Positions 1-8,416 of a DNA stretch of 64,000 nt are shown one piece after another. Location of the stretch: NCBI RefSeq assembly GCF_001420995.1, contig NZ_CP012184.1:4386501-4450500 (forward strand), read 5' to 3'. The translations under genes and the position numbers were made by a program. Below the pieces are notes generated by a model. The model made no database searches. It saw only the letters and a program-made list of their open reading frames with translations, and was not told the DNA's origin. The first letter of the stretch is position 1. The number at the start of each line of letters is the position of its first letter. The DNA is from Pseudonocardia sp. EC080619-01 (GTDB taxonomy: Bacteria > Actinomycetota > Actinomycetes > Mycobacteriales > Pseudonocardiaceae).

Positions 1-512
1 CACCGCGTCCGCGCCCAGACCGGGAAGCCGAAGCCGTGCACGGTCACCGGTGCGGCCGCCCGGCACGCCTCCGCGACGGCCGCGTGGTCGGGGTGCGGGT
101 CCGCCCGCCACGGGCTCGCCCACGCGTCGGCACCTCCCAGGTACGGCATCAGCGCCGGGACGAGGTCCTCCGTCCGGAGCGCGGAGTCGGGCATCCCGAG
201 CCGGTGCACCGTCGCGGAGACGCCCAGCTCGGCCAGTGCCGCGTCGAGTTCGGCCCGGCGGGTGCGGGCCAGCGCGGCGCGGTCGAGCCCGCCGATCTCG
301 GGCAGCGCCGCCTCGCCGTCGCTCGCCAGGACGAGCTCGACGGTGCCACCCGCCGCGGCGACGCCGCGGAGCAGCCCGGCCGCACCGAGTGTCTCGTCGT
401 CGGGATGGGCGCAGACCACGACGAGACGGCGGAACCCCGACGGTTCCAGCTCGTGGACGGCGCGCGTCGCGACGGCGTCCTCCCACACGTCGGCGGGCTG
501 GATCGGCTCCAT
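1..512 (-). CDS. PIG-L family (LmbE-like) deacetylase, truncated by window edge
   Basis: The frame reads from an ATG at 512 to the window edge without a stop, so only the N-terminal 170 residues are visible. The metal-binding motif AHPDDE lies near residue 40, followed by LASDGE, and further on a PHPDH motif, the usual signature of zinc-dependent GlcNAc-PI/LmbE-type de-N-acetylases such as mycothiol MshB and Mca. The ATG overlaps the stop of the acyl-CoA-dehydrogenase-like gene (TGATG), so the two are probably translated together. The substrate cannot be read from the sequence. The family is certain; a specific MshB or Mca role is not supported by the neighbours. Confidence 0.85.
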   Translation of the reverse strand, partial: MEPIQPADVWEDAVATRAVHELEPSGFRRLVVVCAHPDDETLGAAGLLRGVAAAGGTVELVLASDGEAALPEIGGLDRAALARTRRAELDAALAELGVSATVHRLGMPDSALRTEDLVPALMPYLGGADAWASPWRADPHPDHAAVAEACRAAAPVTVHGFGFPVWARTR

Positions 513-1564
513 CAGTCCTCCTCGCCGAGCACGGCCCGGCCCAGGTCGGCCAGGTCCCGCGCACCGTGGTGCTGACGCAGGTAGACCTGGAGGTCGGCGA
601 GCCGCGCCGCGAGCCGGTCGGAGCCGGCCAGCACGGTGACCCCGGCGGTCTCGGGCCCGGCGTCGAGCTCCGTGCGGCAGGCCCGTTCCACGGCGGCCCG
701 GGCGGCCGCCACCGCGATGCGGTGCGGGTCGGCCGGGTCGGCGTCGATCGCGGCGGCCGTGGCACCGAGCAGCGCGTCCGCCGCGGCGACCGCGGCGTGC
801 AGCGTGCCGAGACCGGCGAGCCGGTGCGGGTCCCCGCCGGTGCCGCGCAGGCCGGCGGCGATCTCGTCGACGATCCCGGCGGCGCCGCCGAGCCAGACGG
901 CGGCGACCCCGGCGCCCCCGTGCCGGAACCCGGGCCGTCCGGTGTAGGCGTCGGGTCCGCCGACGAAGGCCTCGGGCGGGACCGGTACGTCGTGCAGGAC
1001 GACGTCGTCGGTGTCGGCGGCAGCCATCCCGGCTGCCCGCCACGCCCCGGTCCGGCGTTCGACCCGCGGATCGCGGAGATCGACATCGACGATCCGGGTG
1101 GCGTCGTCGCCGGCACCCGCGACGACGAGCGCCCGGTCCAGCAGGTGCGTGCCGGAACAGAACCGGACCGTCCCGCCGAGCCGTGGCCCGCCCGGGCCGG
1201 ACCCCAGACGTGCCCCACCGCCGGCCCGCGACGCCCACACCCCGTAGGTGACGCCGGGGGCGGCACCCCGGCCGTGCTCGGCCAGGATCGCGACCGCGTC
1301 GGTGTGCCCCTCGGCCAGTCGCGCGACCGGCAGGTCACGGCGGCCGACGGCGGCCAGGCGTGCCCAGCGCTCCGCGGTCGCCCCGGAGCCGGGCAGCGGG
1401 AGGTCGAGGTCGCCCGCGGCGACGGCGCCGGCCAGGGCCGCGGCGGCGGGGAAGGGAGTGGGTGCCCCGGCGGGGTCGGGGACCCGGCCGAGGATCCCGG
1501 AGGGCCCCGGGACGGTCCCGGTTCCGGCACCCGTCCGGGAGTGGAGGTGTTCGGGATCGGTCAC
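512..1564 (-). CDS. acyl-CoA dehydrogenase-like protein
   Basis: This is a 350-residue Ala-rich protein with a diffuse acyl-CoA dehydrogenase layout: a middle beta domain (FCSGTHLLDRALVVAG, then VVLHDVPVPPEAFVGG) and a C-terminal helical part. It is shorter than the usual 380-400 residues and the FAD-binding signatures are weak, so catalytic activity is uncertain. The GTG start at 1564 follows no strong ribosome site. The gene overlaps the downstream PIG-L deacetylase by one base. From memory, actinobacteria often carry ACAD-like, PIG-L, methyltransferase and glycosyltransferase genes together; only the first two are visible here. The role is unknown, possibly tailoring of a small glycosylated metabolite. 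Confidence 0.7.
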   Translation of the reverse strand: MTDPEHLHSRTGAGTGTVPGPSGILGRVPDPAGAPTPFPAAAALAGAVAAGDLDLPLPGSGATAERWARLAAVGRRDLPVARLAEGHTDAVAILAEHGRGAAPGVTYGVWASRAGGGARLGSGPGGPRLGGTVRFCSGTHLLDRALVVAGAGDDATRIVDVDLRDPRVERRTGAWRAAGMAAADTDDVVLHDVPVPPEAFVGGPDAYTGRPGFRHGGAGVAAVWLGGAAGIVDEIAAGLRGTGGDPHRLAGLGTLHAAVAAADALLGATAAAIDADPADPHRIAVAAARAAVERACRTELDAGPETAGVTVLAGSDRLAARLADLQVYLRQHHGARDLADLGRAVLGEED

Positions 1565-1621
1565 CGGCGACGTATCACCGTTGCCGAGCGGTCCAAACCC
1601 GACACGGCGCCGGACGCCGGA

Positions 1622-2437
1622 TCAGCCGTCGAGGTCGTGCCGCAGGGTGGCCACGGTGCGGGTCAGCAACCGCGAGACGTGCATCTGCGACACACCGATG
1701 TCCTCGGCGATCTCGGACTGGGTGCGGTTGCCGTAGAACCGCAGCAGCAGGATCCGGCGCTCCCGTTCCGGGAGCTCGCCGATCCGTTCCCGGAGCTCGG
1801 TCCGGACCGGTGCGCCCTCCAGGGCGCCGTCGTCCTCGCCGAGGCGTTCCCCGAGCGTCGTCTCGCCGTCGGGTCCCGGCTCGTCGAGCGAGACCGCGTT
1901 GTAGGACTCCATCGCGCCGAGCGCCTCGACGACCTCGGAGGTGTCGACGTCCAGTTCGGACGCGAGCTCGCTGGGGCGCGGGGCACGGCCCAGCCTCTGG
2001 GTCAGTGTCACGGCGGCCCGGTTGAGGCCGACGCTGCGCTCCTTGAGGTCGCGGGGGACGCGCAGGGCCCAGCTGTGGTCGCGGAGGTAGCGCATGAGCT
2101 CGCCGCGGACGCAGGGCACCAGGTACCCGAGCGGGCCGCCGGTGGCGACGTCCGGGTCGTAGCGGTCGACCGCCTTGATCAGGCCGAGCGTCGCGGCCTG
2201 CTCGACGTCGTCGGCCGAGTGCACGCCGGTGACGTAGCGACGCGACAGGTTGCGTGCCAGCGGGAGGAAGGCGCAGATGACCCGGTCCCGCAGCGGGCCG
2301 CGGGCGGGATCGGCGGGATCCATGCCGGCGAGGCGCCGTAGGTCGGGCTCGACGTCGTCGTAGGCGTTCGGGCCGTCGCGGCGGGCACCGGTGGTGCCGG
2401 GGCGCGACTCGGACGAGTGGGATGCGGTGGTACGCAC
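1622..2437 (-). CDS. RNA polymerase sigma factor, SigB/SigF/SigG family
   Basis: This alternative sigma-70 of 271 residues carries region 2 near residues 50-120 (NLSRRYVTG, then DDVEQAATLGLIKAVDRYDP), region 3 around 125-185 and region 4 near 205-270, with the helix-turn-helix SEIAEDIGVSQMHVSRLL. The SHxDDVEQ-type region 2 and the C-terminal SQMHVSRLL are typical of the group 3 stress sigma factors of actinobacteria, which are usually held by RsbW-type anti-sigma factors. No anti-sigma gene adjoins it; a STAS protein lies 34 kb away. The GTG start at 2437 has GGGAG five bases upstream. It probably directs a stress or stationary-phase regulon. Confidence 0.9.
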   Translation of the reverse strand: MRTTASHSSESRPGTTGARRDGPNAYDDVEPDLRRLAGMDPADPARGPLRDRVICAFLPLARNLSRRYVTGVHSADDVEQAATLGLIKAVDRYDPDVATGGPLGYLVPCVRGELMRYLRDHSWALRVPRDLKERSVGLNRAAVTLTQRLGRAPRPSELASELDVDTSEVVEALGAMESYNAVSLDEPGPDGETTLGERLGEDDGALEGAPVRTELRERIGELPERERRILLLRFYGNRTQSEIAEDIGVSQMHVSRLLTRTVATLRHDLDG

Positions 2438-2767
2438 GGGGACTCCCGGTTCTTCGGGGCGTCGACTCCGCTGCGTGATTGAACGGCTGTCGTCTCGACA
2501 TCGGACGTGCCGACGGTACGAACATCACCTGGTCCCCACAAGACCACCCGCCGCACTGCTCTGTTCGCGCCCGCCCGGATCGGGCCCGCACCGCGTCCGG
2601 TGCCGGGTGTGTGGCTCCCCGCCATGGTGGGTACCGTCCCGGCGGCTGCTGCGCACCGGGTCCGGTGCGCCGGCCGGTCCGCCTTCCCGCGACTGGCTCC
2701 GGTGGCCCCCTCTGCGGTCGAGACCACGGCCCGTCCCCGAGACACGCACGACCGCGACGGAGCCTTG
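2438..2767. other. divergent intergenic region, no gene recognised
   Basis: About 330 bases separate the sigma-factor start from the preferred start of the FUSC-type gene. A frame upstream of the latter is open, but it codes for Arg/Pro/Ala-rich residues of the kind given by non-coding high-GC DNA. A GGGTAC element near 2628-2633 on the plus strand resembles a SigB/F -10, but no convincing -35 precedes it. No inverted repeat of note was seen. Confidence 0.4.
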
Positions 2768-3907
2768 TTGAGATCGCGTCTCCCCCTGTCCACGGCCGGG
2801 TCGTTCCCCGACGACCTGCGCCACCGCATGCGCCTGGCCTGGCGCGCCGGCGCCGCGACCGCCGCCGCCTGGTACCTCGCGACGCTGGTCCCCGGCGTCG
2901 TCGGCGACTACCCCTACTACGCCCCGATGGGTGCCCTGCTCGTCTGCTACCCGACCGTCGTCGACTCGCTGCGGCAGAGCCTGCGCGCGCTCACCGCCAC
3001 CGCCGTCGGGGTCGGCCTCGGCGCGGCGGCGGTGCACGCCGCCGGTGCCACGTGGTGGGGTGTCGCGCTCGCCGTCGTCCTCGGCATGGCGCTCGGCGCG
3101 CTGCCGTACCTCGCACCGCAGCGCGACACCGTCCCGCTCGCCGCCCTGTTCACGATCCTCGTCGGGGCCGTGGACCCCACCGGCTTCATGGCCGGCTACC
3201 TCGGGCAGACGCTGCTCGGCGTCGCCGTCGGGATCCTGGTCACCGTGGTGCTGCCGCCGCCCCCGCAGAACGGGCGCGCCTCCCGCCGGGTGACCCGGCT
3301 CCGCGACGGGATCGCCGACCACCTGCACGAGATGGCGGCCGTGCTGGCCGAACAGTGGCCGCCCGAGCGGGAGGAGTGGATCCGGCACCGGCACGACTTC
3401 GAGCCGCTGATCGACGCGACCCGGGAGGCCGTCGTGGCCGCCGACTCCGGGCGGCGCGCGAACCTGCGTGCACGCTCGTACCGGATCCGCGGCCAGCAGC
3501 TCTACGAGGCCGCGCAGACCCTGGAGCAGCTCGCCGTCCTGGTACGGGACATCAGCACCGTCCTCGCCCAGACGGCGTGGGCCGAACGCACCGTCCTGGT
3601 ACTGGACCCGGACCTGCGCCGCCCGGTCGCCGACGCCATGTCCGGTCTCGCGACGGCGGTCGGGTCGGCCGACCTCCTCCACCTCGCCCGCGGCCCGGAG
3701 TCGCCGGACGGCGACACCCACACCAGGAACCTGGCCGCCGCGCGCGACTCGCTGGACCGGGTGACGGAGCGGCTCGACGGGGCGGCGGCCGGCTGGGAGG
3801 ACAGCCTCGCCGCGTCCGGGATCGTGCTGCACCTGCGCCGCTGCCTGGACCACGTGCAGGCCGGACCGTCCGACCGGTCCCCGGATCTGCACCCGGCGGC
3901 GGGCTGA
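2768..3907 (+). CDS. FUSC-type / aromatic acid exporter-like membrane protein
   Basis: With the TTG at 2768 (GGAG five bases upstream) the product has 379 residues. Earlier in-frame starts, including the ATG at 2507, would add an Arg/Pro-rich stretch with no conserved look. The N-terminal half has about six hydrophobic segments (WYLATLVPGVV, APMGALLVCYPTVV, LTATAVGVGLGAAAV, WGVALAVVLGMALGALPYL, LAALFTILVGAV, LLGVAVGILVTVVLPPPP). The rest is a long helical cytoplasmic domain, the layout of the FUSC/ArAE family (AaeB-like efflux of aromatic acids, or fusaric acid resistance). The substrate is not deducible. It stands alone between regulatory genes. Confidence 0.75.
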   Translation: MRSRLPLSTAGSFPDDLRHRMRLAWRAGAATAAAWYLATLVPGVVGDYPYYAPMGALLVCYPTVVDSLRQSLRALTATAVGVGLGAAAVHAAGATWWGVALAVVLGMALGALPYLAPQRDTVPLAALFTILVGAVDPTGFMAGYLGQTLLGVAVGILVTVVLPPPPQNGRASRRVTRLRDGIADHLHEMAAVLAEQWPPEREEWIRHRHDFEPLIDATREAVVAADSGRRANLRARSYRIRGQQLYEAAQTLEQLAVLVRDISTVLAQTAWAERTVLVLDPDLRRPVADAMSGLATAVGSADLLHLARGPESPDGDTHTRNLAAARDSLDRVTERLDGAAAGWEDSLAASGIVLHLRRCLDHVQAGPSDRSPDLHPAAG

Positions 3908-4080
3908 TCCCCGGACGATCGCGCCGGATGCGTGTGGGACCCGCGTGTGCGGGTACCTCCCTCTCATGCCGCCGTCGGGCCCGGGCGCGTCGCCGGCTCA
4001 GGTCCTGTCGGTTCAGCTCTGCAGCCGGCGGGGCCGCCCCCTACCCTGGACGACGACATCGACGAGCGGAACGGCAGCGC

Positions 4081-4845
4081 GTGACCGACGAGCGTTCCTG
4101 GATCCAGACCCTCGAGCAGGGGGCCTTCGGTGAGACGCGCGCCGACGCCGATGCCGCCGCCGCGCCGGAGACCCTCGCATCGGTGATGGCCGAGGTGTCC
4201 CGGTACCTCTACCTCGCGGAGGACGCCTCCGACGCGTGTGACCGCGTGCTCGAGGCGTGCACCGAGATCGTGGAAGGGTGCAGCCACGCCGCGGTGTCGC
4301 TGACCTCCAAGGGACGGGTCACGACCCCCGCCGCCAGCGACCGCACGGCCGAGCAGCTCGACGAGCTGCAGCACGAGATGGACGAGGGCCCGTGCCTGCA
4401 GGCGATCCGTGACGACCGCAATTTCTCCGTCCCGGACCTGGCCGGGGACCCGCGCTGGCCGCGGTACGGCCCGGAGGCGGCCCGCCGCGGCGTCCGGTCG
4501 ATGGTGGCCTGCCGCTTGTTCATCGACTCGCGCACGATCGGGGCACTCAACGTGTTCGGGCCGGTCGTCGACGCCTTCGACGAGAGCGACCAGGACCGCA
4601 TCGTCGTGCTCGCCGCGCACGCCGCCGTCGCGATCGACGCCGCCCGCACCCGGTCCGGCCTGCAGGAGGCGGTCCGCAGCCGGCAGGTGATCGGTGAGGC
4701 CATCGGCATCCTCAAGGAGCGGTACTCGATCTCCTCGGACACCGCCTTCGAACGGCTCACCCGTGCGTCGCAGCACCTCAACGTCAAGCTGCGCTCGATC
4801 GCCGAGCACCTCTCCCGCGAGCCGGAGGAGCGCGACGCCGGGTGA
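4081..4845 (+). CDS. GAF and ANTAR domain protein, probable RNA-binding antiterminator
   Basis: This 254-residue protein has a GAF domain at about residues 25-180 (SHAAVSLTSKG, MDEGPCLQAIRDD, VPDLAGDPRWPRYGPEAARRGVRS, LNVFG) and a C-terminal ANTAR domain at about 195-245 (SRQVIGEAIGILKERYSISSDTAF, then LNVKLRSIAEHL). ANTAR domains bind tandem hairpins in nascent RNA and prevent termination; in actinobacteria many sit on GAF sensors of this kind. The GTG start at 4081 matches where the conserved protein begins (TDERSW); a longer upstream frame exists but is Arg/Pro-rich. The ligand of the GAF domain and the RNA targets are unknown. Confidence 0.9.
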   Translation: MTDERSWIQTLEQGAFGETRADADAAAAPETLASVMAEVSRYLYLAEDASDACDRVLEACTEIVEGCSHAAVSLTSKGRVTTPAASDRTAEQLDELQHEMDEGPCLQAIRDDRNFSVPDLAGDPRWPRYGPEAARRGVRSMVACRLFIDSRTIGALNVFGPVVDAFDESDQDRIVVLAAHAAVAIDAARTRSGLQEAVRSRQVIGEAIGILKERYSISSDTAFERLTRASQHLNVKLRSIAEHLSREPEERDAG

Positions 4846-4854
4846 GCCGCCCGA

Positions 4855-7128
4855 TCAGACGGCGTGCCCGCGGAAGCTGCGCAGGCGCAGGCTGTTCGAC
4901 ACCACGCACACCGAGCTGAACGCCATCGCGGCGCCGGCGATCATCGGGTTCAGCAGCCCGAACGCGGCCAGCGGGATGGCCGCGGTGTTGTAGGCGAACG
5001 CCCAGAAGAGGTTCCCCCGGATCGTCCGCAGGGTCCGGCGGGACAGCCGCACGGCGTCCGCGGCCGCCCGCAGGTCGCCCCGCACCAGGGTGATGTCGGA
5101 CGCCTCGATCGCCACGTCGGTGCCGGTGCCCATGGCCAGGCCGAGATCGGCCTTCGCGAGCGCCGCGGCGTCGTTGACGCCGTCGCCGACCATGGCCACG
5201 ACCCGGCCCTCGCGCTGCAGCCGCTCGATCACGGCCAGCTTGTCGGCCGGCATCACGTCGGCGATCACGCTGTCCGGCCCGGTCCCGATGCCGACCTCGG
5301 CGGCGACCGACTCGGCGACGGCCCGGTTGTCACCGGTCAGCAGGACCGGGCGCAACCCGAGCCGGACGAACTCGGCGATCGCCTCGGCCGAGGTCTCCTT
5401 CACCGAGTCCGCGACGACGAGCACCGCCCGGGCCTCGCCGTCCCACGCCACCGCGACCGCGGTGCGGCCGCGGGCGGCCTCGTCGGCCACCGCGCCGGCG
5501 AGCGTGCCGGTCAGCGGGACCGACCACTCCTCGAGCAGCCGCGGCCTGCCGACCAGCACGGCACGGGACCCGACGACGCCCTGCACCCCGAGGCCCTCGT
5601 GGTCGGTGAAGTCCTCGACGGCGGGGAGCTCGCCGACCCGCTCGGCCGCCCCCGCGGTCACGGCGGCGGCGATCGGGTGCTGGGAGGCCCGCTCCAGCGC
5701 ACCGGCCAGGCGCAGCGCCTCGTCCTCGTCGACGCCGTCGGCGGTGTGCACGGCGACCAGCGTCATCCGGCCCGTGGTGACGGTGCCGGTCTTGTCCAGG
5801 ACGACGGTGTCGACCGTGCGGGTCGACTCCAGCACCTCCGGGCCCTTGATCAGGATGCCCATCTGGGCGCCGCGACCGGTGCCGACCAGCAGTGCAGTCG
5901 GCGTCGCGAGGCCGAGCGCGCACGGGCAGGCGATGATCAGGACGGCGACGGCGGCGGTGAAGGCCGCCGACACCCCGGCGCCGCTGCCCAGCCAGAAGCC
6001 CAGCGTCACGAGCGCCACGACGATCACGATCGGCACGAACACGCCGGAGATCCGGTCGGCGAGCCGCTGCACCGCGGCCTTGCCGGACTGCGCCTCCTCG
6101 ACCAGCCGCGCCATCTGCGCGAGCTGCGTGTCGGAGCCGATCCGGGTCGCCCGCACGACCAGCCGGCCACCGGAGTTGACGGTCGCCCCGACGACGGTGT
6201 CGCCCGTGCGGACCTCCACCGGGACGGACTCGCCGGTCAGCATCGACGCGTCCACCGCGGACCGGCCCTCGACGACCTCGCCGTCGGTGGCGACCTTTTC
6301 CCCGGGGTGGACGACGAACCGGTCGCCGACCGCGAGGTCGCCCACCGGGATCCGGTGCTCGACACCCCCGCGCAGGACGGTGACCTCCTTGGCCCCCAGC
6401 TCCAGCAGCGCCCGCAGCGCGGCACCGGCCCGGCGCTTGGAGCGCAGCTCGAACCAGCGCCCGGCCAGCACGAACGTGATGACGCCCGCGACGACCTCGA
6501 GGTAGATGTTGCTCGCACCGTGCGACGCCGAGATCGACAGCTCGAAGGGGTGCACCAGGCCGGGGATGCCCGCGGTGCCCCAGAACAGCGCGTACACCGA
6601 CCAGGCCAGCGCCGCGGTCGTCCCCATCGAGATGAGGGTGTCCATCGTGGCCGCGCCGTGCCGCAGGTTGGTCCAGGCGGCCTTGTGGAACGGCGCCCCG
6701 GACCACGACCAGATCGGGACGGTCAGCACGAACGCCGCCCACTGCCAGTTCACGAACTGCCAGGCCGGGACCATCGACAGCACGACCACGGGCACCGCGA
6801 GGACGGCGGCGATGACCAGCCGGTCGCGCAGCAGCAGGGCCGCGGCGTCGCCGTCGTCGTCCTCCTCGGACGCCGGGGCGGGCGGGGTCGCGGTGTAGCC
6901 GGCGGACTCGACGGTCTCGATCAGCGTCGCGGCGGCGACGCCGTCGGGTGCGGTGACCCTGGCCTTCTCGGTGGCGTAGTTGACGCTGGCGGTGACGCCG
7001 TCGAGCTTGTTGAGCTTGCGCTCGACCCGGTTGGCGCAGGACGCACAGGTCATCCCGCCGATGGCGAGCTCGATCTCCTGGACGTCGTCGCTCCGGTCAC
7101 GACCGGACCGCGGGGCGGTGGTGGTCAC
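4855..7128 (-). CDS. copA: copper-translocating P-type ATPase
   Basis: This 757-residue P1B-type ATPase exports copper(I) across the membrane. One N-terminal heavy-metal domain carries GGMTCASC (Cys28 and Cys31). Membrane helices follow, then the actuator TGES motif (MLTGESVPVE), the ion-binding CPC motif in IIACPCALGLATP, the phosphorylation site DKTGT, the HP motif (ASQHPIA) and the hinge GDGVNDAAAL. Asn and Tyr plus Met and Ser in the last helices (YNTAAIPLAA, AMAFSSVCVVSNSLRLR) match Cu(I)-ATPases. It is the third gene of csoR-copZ-copA, so it is probably derepressed by copper through CsoR. Confidence 0.95.
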   Translation of the reverse strand: MTTTAPRSGRDRSDDVQEIELAIGGMTCASCANRVERKLNKLDGVTASVNYATEKARVTAPDGVAAATLIETVESAGYTATPPAPASEEDDDGDAAALLLRDRLVIAAVLAVPVVVLSMVPAWQFVNWQWAAFVLTVPIWSWSGAPFHKAAWTNLRHGAATMDTLISMGTTAALAWSVYALFWGTAGIPGLVHPFELSISASHGASNIYLEVVAGVITFVLAGRWFELRSKRRAGAALRALLELGAKEVTVLRGGVEHRIPVGDLAVGDRFVVHPGEKVATDGEVVEGRSAVDASMLTGESVPVEVRTGDTVVGATVNSGGRLVVRATRIGSDTQLAQMARLVEEAQSGKAAVQRLADRISGVFVPIVIVVALVTLGFWLGSGAGVSAAFTAAVAVLIIACPCALGLATPTALLVGTGRGAQMGILIKGPEVLESTRTVDTVVLDKTGTVTTGRMTLVAVHTADGVDEDEALRLAGALERASQHPIAAAVTAGAAERVGELPAVEDFTDHEGLGVQGVVGSRAVLVGRPRLLEEWSVPLTGTLAGAVADEAARGRTAVAVAWDGEARAVLVVADSVKETSAEAIAEFVRLGLRPVLLTGDNRAVAESVAAEVGIGTGPDSVIADVMPADKLAVIERLQREGRVVAMVGDGVNDAAALAKADLGLAMGTGTDVAIEASDITLVRGDLRAAADAVRLSRRTLRTIRGNLFWAFAYNTAAIPLAAFGLLNPMIAGAAMAFSSVCVVSNSLRLRSFRGHAV

Positions 7129-7244
7129 CGGAGGTCTCCCTCGGGGACGAGGGTTGTCATGGCTGGACCCTTCGATCGGACCCTGCCGGGGTGGGCCGCG
7201 TGCGCGGCGACCCCTGCCGGGTGCGTGGGTGGGGGACGGACGGG

Positions 7245-7267
7245 CCGCGGGACGGGCCCGCCCGCGG
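7245..7267 (-). terminator. hairpin between copZ and copA
   Basis: Seven-base arms (7245-7251 and 7261-7267) flank a nine-base GC-rich loop directly after the copZ stop on the minus strand. There is no T-run, so this may be a partial terminator or RNA-stabilising hairpin that lowers copA expression relative to copZ. Confidence 0.35.
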
Positions 7268-7269
7268 GA

Positions 7270-7479
7270 TCAGGAGCCGGTGACCTCGTACCCGGCCTCC
7301 GACACGGCGGCGCGGACGGCGTCGTCGGAGACGGGGCCGTCGCTGGTGACGCTGACGGCGCCGGTGGACAGGTCCACGTCGACGCCGGTCACCCCGGAGA
7401 TCTCGCCGACCTCCTCGGTGACCGAGGCGACGCAGTGCTCGCAGGTCATGCCGGTGACGGTGTAGGTGGCGGTGCTCAT
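7270..7479 (-). CDS. copZ: copper chaperone, CopZ-like heavy-metal-associated domain
   Basis: This is a 69-residue single HMA-domain protein with the beta-alpha-beta motif GMTCEHCVASV (Cys13 and Cys16 bind Cu(I)) and the typical end AAVSEAGYEV. It would carry cytoplasmic copper(I) to the CopA ATPase encoded next. The ATG at 7479 is chosen because GAGGAGG lies nine bases upstream; a longer in-frame extension is Pro/Arg-rich and not credible. It lies between csoR and copA on the same strand. Confidence 0.92.
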   Translation of the reverse strand: MSTATYTVTGMTCEHCVASVTEEVGEISGVTGVDVDLSTGAVSVTSDGPVSDDAVRAAVSEAGYEVTGS

Positions 7480-7534
7480 GGCGTGCGTACCTCCTCGTGG
7501 TGTCCGCGGGGTGCGGGCAGGGTGGGTGGGGGAG

Positions 7535-7816
7535 CTAGGACCGGACGAGACGGGCGATGGCGGCGCTGGCCTCCTCGAGCTTCTGCTCGGCGACGGGGCC
7601 GCCCTCGGCGGCGGCGTCGGCGACACAGTGCTTGAGGTGTTCGTCGAGCAGACCGAGCGCGACCGCCTCGAGTGCCTTGTTGACCGCGGCGACCTGGGTC
7701 AGGACGTCGATGCAGTACTTGTCCGACTCGATCATCCTGCTGATGCCGCGGACCTGGCCCTCGATCCGGCGCATCCGGTTGACGTGGGCGTCCTTGTTGT
7801 CGGCGTAGCCGTGCAT
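7535..7816 (-). CDS. csoR: copper-sensing transcriptional repressor CsoR
   Basis: This 93-residue all-helical DUF156/CsoR-family repressor has the Cu(I)-binding Cys-His-Cys triad at Cys35 (DKYCIDVLTQ), His60 and Cys64 (DEHLKHC). The segment RMRRIEGQVRGISRMIE is the family's basic first helix. A GAGGAGGTGCGCG stretch precedes the ATG at 7816. It heads the copper operon and lies next to a palindrome at 7845-7860 that resembles known CsoR operators, so autoregulation plus control of the divergent DUF6153/DUF305 genes is likely. Copper binding would release the repressor. Confidence 0.95.
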   Translation of the reverse strand: MHGYADNKDAHVNRMRRIEGQVRGISRMIESDKYCIDVLTQVAAVNKALEAVALGLLDEHLKHCVADAAAEGGPVAEQKLEEASAAIARLVRS

Positions 7817-7844
7817 CGCGCACCTCCTCGGTCCGGATCCGACG

Positions 7845-7860
7845 ATACCCCTAGGGGGTA
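7845..7860. promoter_or_regulatory. CsoR-type operator palindrome
   Basis: The sequence ATACCCCTAGGGGGTA is a near-perfect palindrome of the TACCCC-TAGGGGGTA type bound by actinobacterial CsoR. It lies 29 bases upstream of csoR and about 25 bases upstream of the -10 box of the divergent gene, where it would block both promoters. Confidence 0.75.
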
Positions 7861-7885
7861 GGGGCATCAAACGATGTGGGGTGGG

Positions 7886-7891
7886 TAACCT
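7886..7891 (+). promoter_or_regulatory. -10 box of leaderless DUF6153 gene
   Basis: TAACCT is followed after seven bases by the ATG at 7899, the geometry of an actinobacterial leaderless promoter. No ribosome-binding site is present. Confidence 0.55.
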
Positions 7892-7898
7892 GCGCGGT

Positions 7899-8351
7899 AT
7901 GACGAGCGGAGGTCCCGGACGACGGCTGGTGCTCGTCGTGCTGCCGGTCCTGCTCGGGCTGGTGGGCATGCACGCCCTCGTACTGCCCGCGGCCGCCGCG
8001 CCCGCGGGGCCGCCCGCGATGGTCGCACCGGCCGCGCCCGTCCCGGGCCCCGTCGCCGCCGATGGGGCCGACGGTGCGCCGGGCGTCCTGCCGCCCGCGG
8101 TGGCCGGGGCACCCGCGCACGGGGACCACGGCGGTCACGGGGACCACGGCGGCGCCGCGCACCTCCTCCATCTGTGCCTCGCCGTGCTCGCCGCCGTCGG
8201 CGTCGCGCTGCTCGCGGCCCTGCTGTTCCTCGGCCGTGTCCCGCTCCCGGCGACGGTCACGACGTCGCGACGCGACGTCCCCGGTCCCGCGGCCGGACGG
8301 CCGCCCCCGGTCGGGCGGCGGCTGGCCCTGCTCTGCGTGTCGCGGACCTGA
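7899..8351 (+). CDS. DUF6153-like small membrane protein of the copper locus
   Basis: The 150-residue product has an N-terminal hydrophobic segment (LVLVVLPVLLGLVGMHALVL), a Pro/Ala-rich and His-rich middle (HGDHGGHGDHGG, a possible metal-binding patch), a second membrane helix (HLLHLCLAVLAAVGVALLAALLFLG) and an Arg/Pro-rich tail. LGMHAL near the N terminus plus a His-rich loop is typical of DUF6153 proteins, which in actinobacteria accompany copper and DUF305 genes. The ATG at 7899 is chosen over the GTG at 7881 because it fits a leaderless promoter. The function is unknown; a periplasmic copper-binding role is inferred from context. Confidence 0.65.
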   Translation: MTSGGPGRRLVLVVLPVLLGLVGMHALVLPAAAAPAGPPAMVAPAAPVPGPVAADGADGAPGVLPPAVAGAPAHGDHGGHGDHGGAAHLLHLCLAVLAAVGVALLAALLFLGRVPLPATVTTSRRDVPGPAAGRPPPVGRRLALLCVSRT

Positions 8352-8416
8352 TCGGCCCCCGGCGCGGGAGAGCGCCGGAGTCCGGCCGATCACACCGTTC
8401 CGACACGGGAGTCCAC

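Noticed and set aside
2627..2635. SigB/F-type promoter GGGTAC near 2628
   Set aside because: No convincing -35 GTTT-type element at the right distance; GGGTAC occurs by chance in such DNA.
2507..2767. N-terminal extension of the FUSC-type protein from ATG 2507
   Set aside because: The extra 87 residues are Arg/Pro/Thr-rich with no hydrophobic or conserved segment, and a TTG with a ribosome site sits at the start of the conserved part.
4864..7635. Long plus-strand frame opposite copA and copZ
   Set aside because: It runs through copA, copZ and csoR on the other strand without any recognisable motif.
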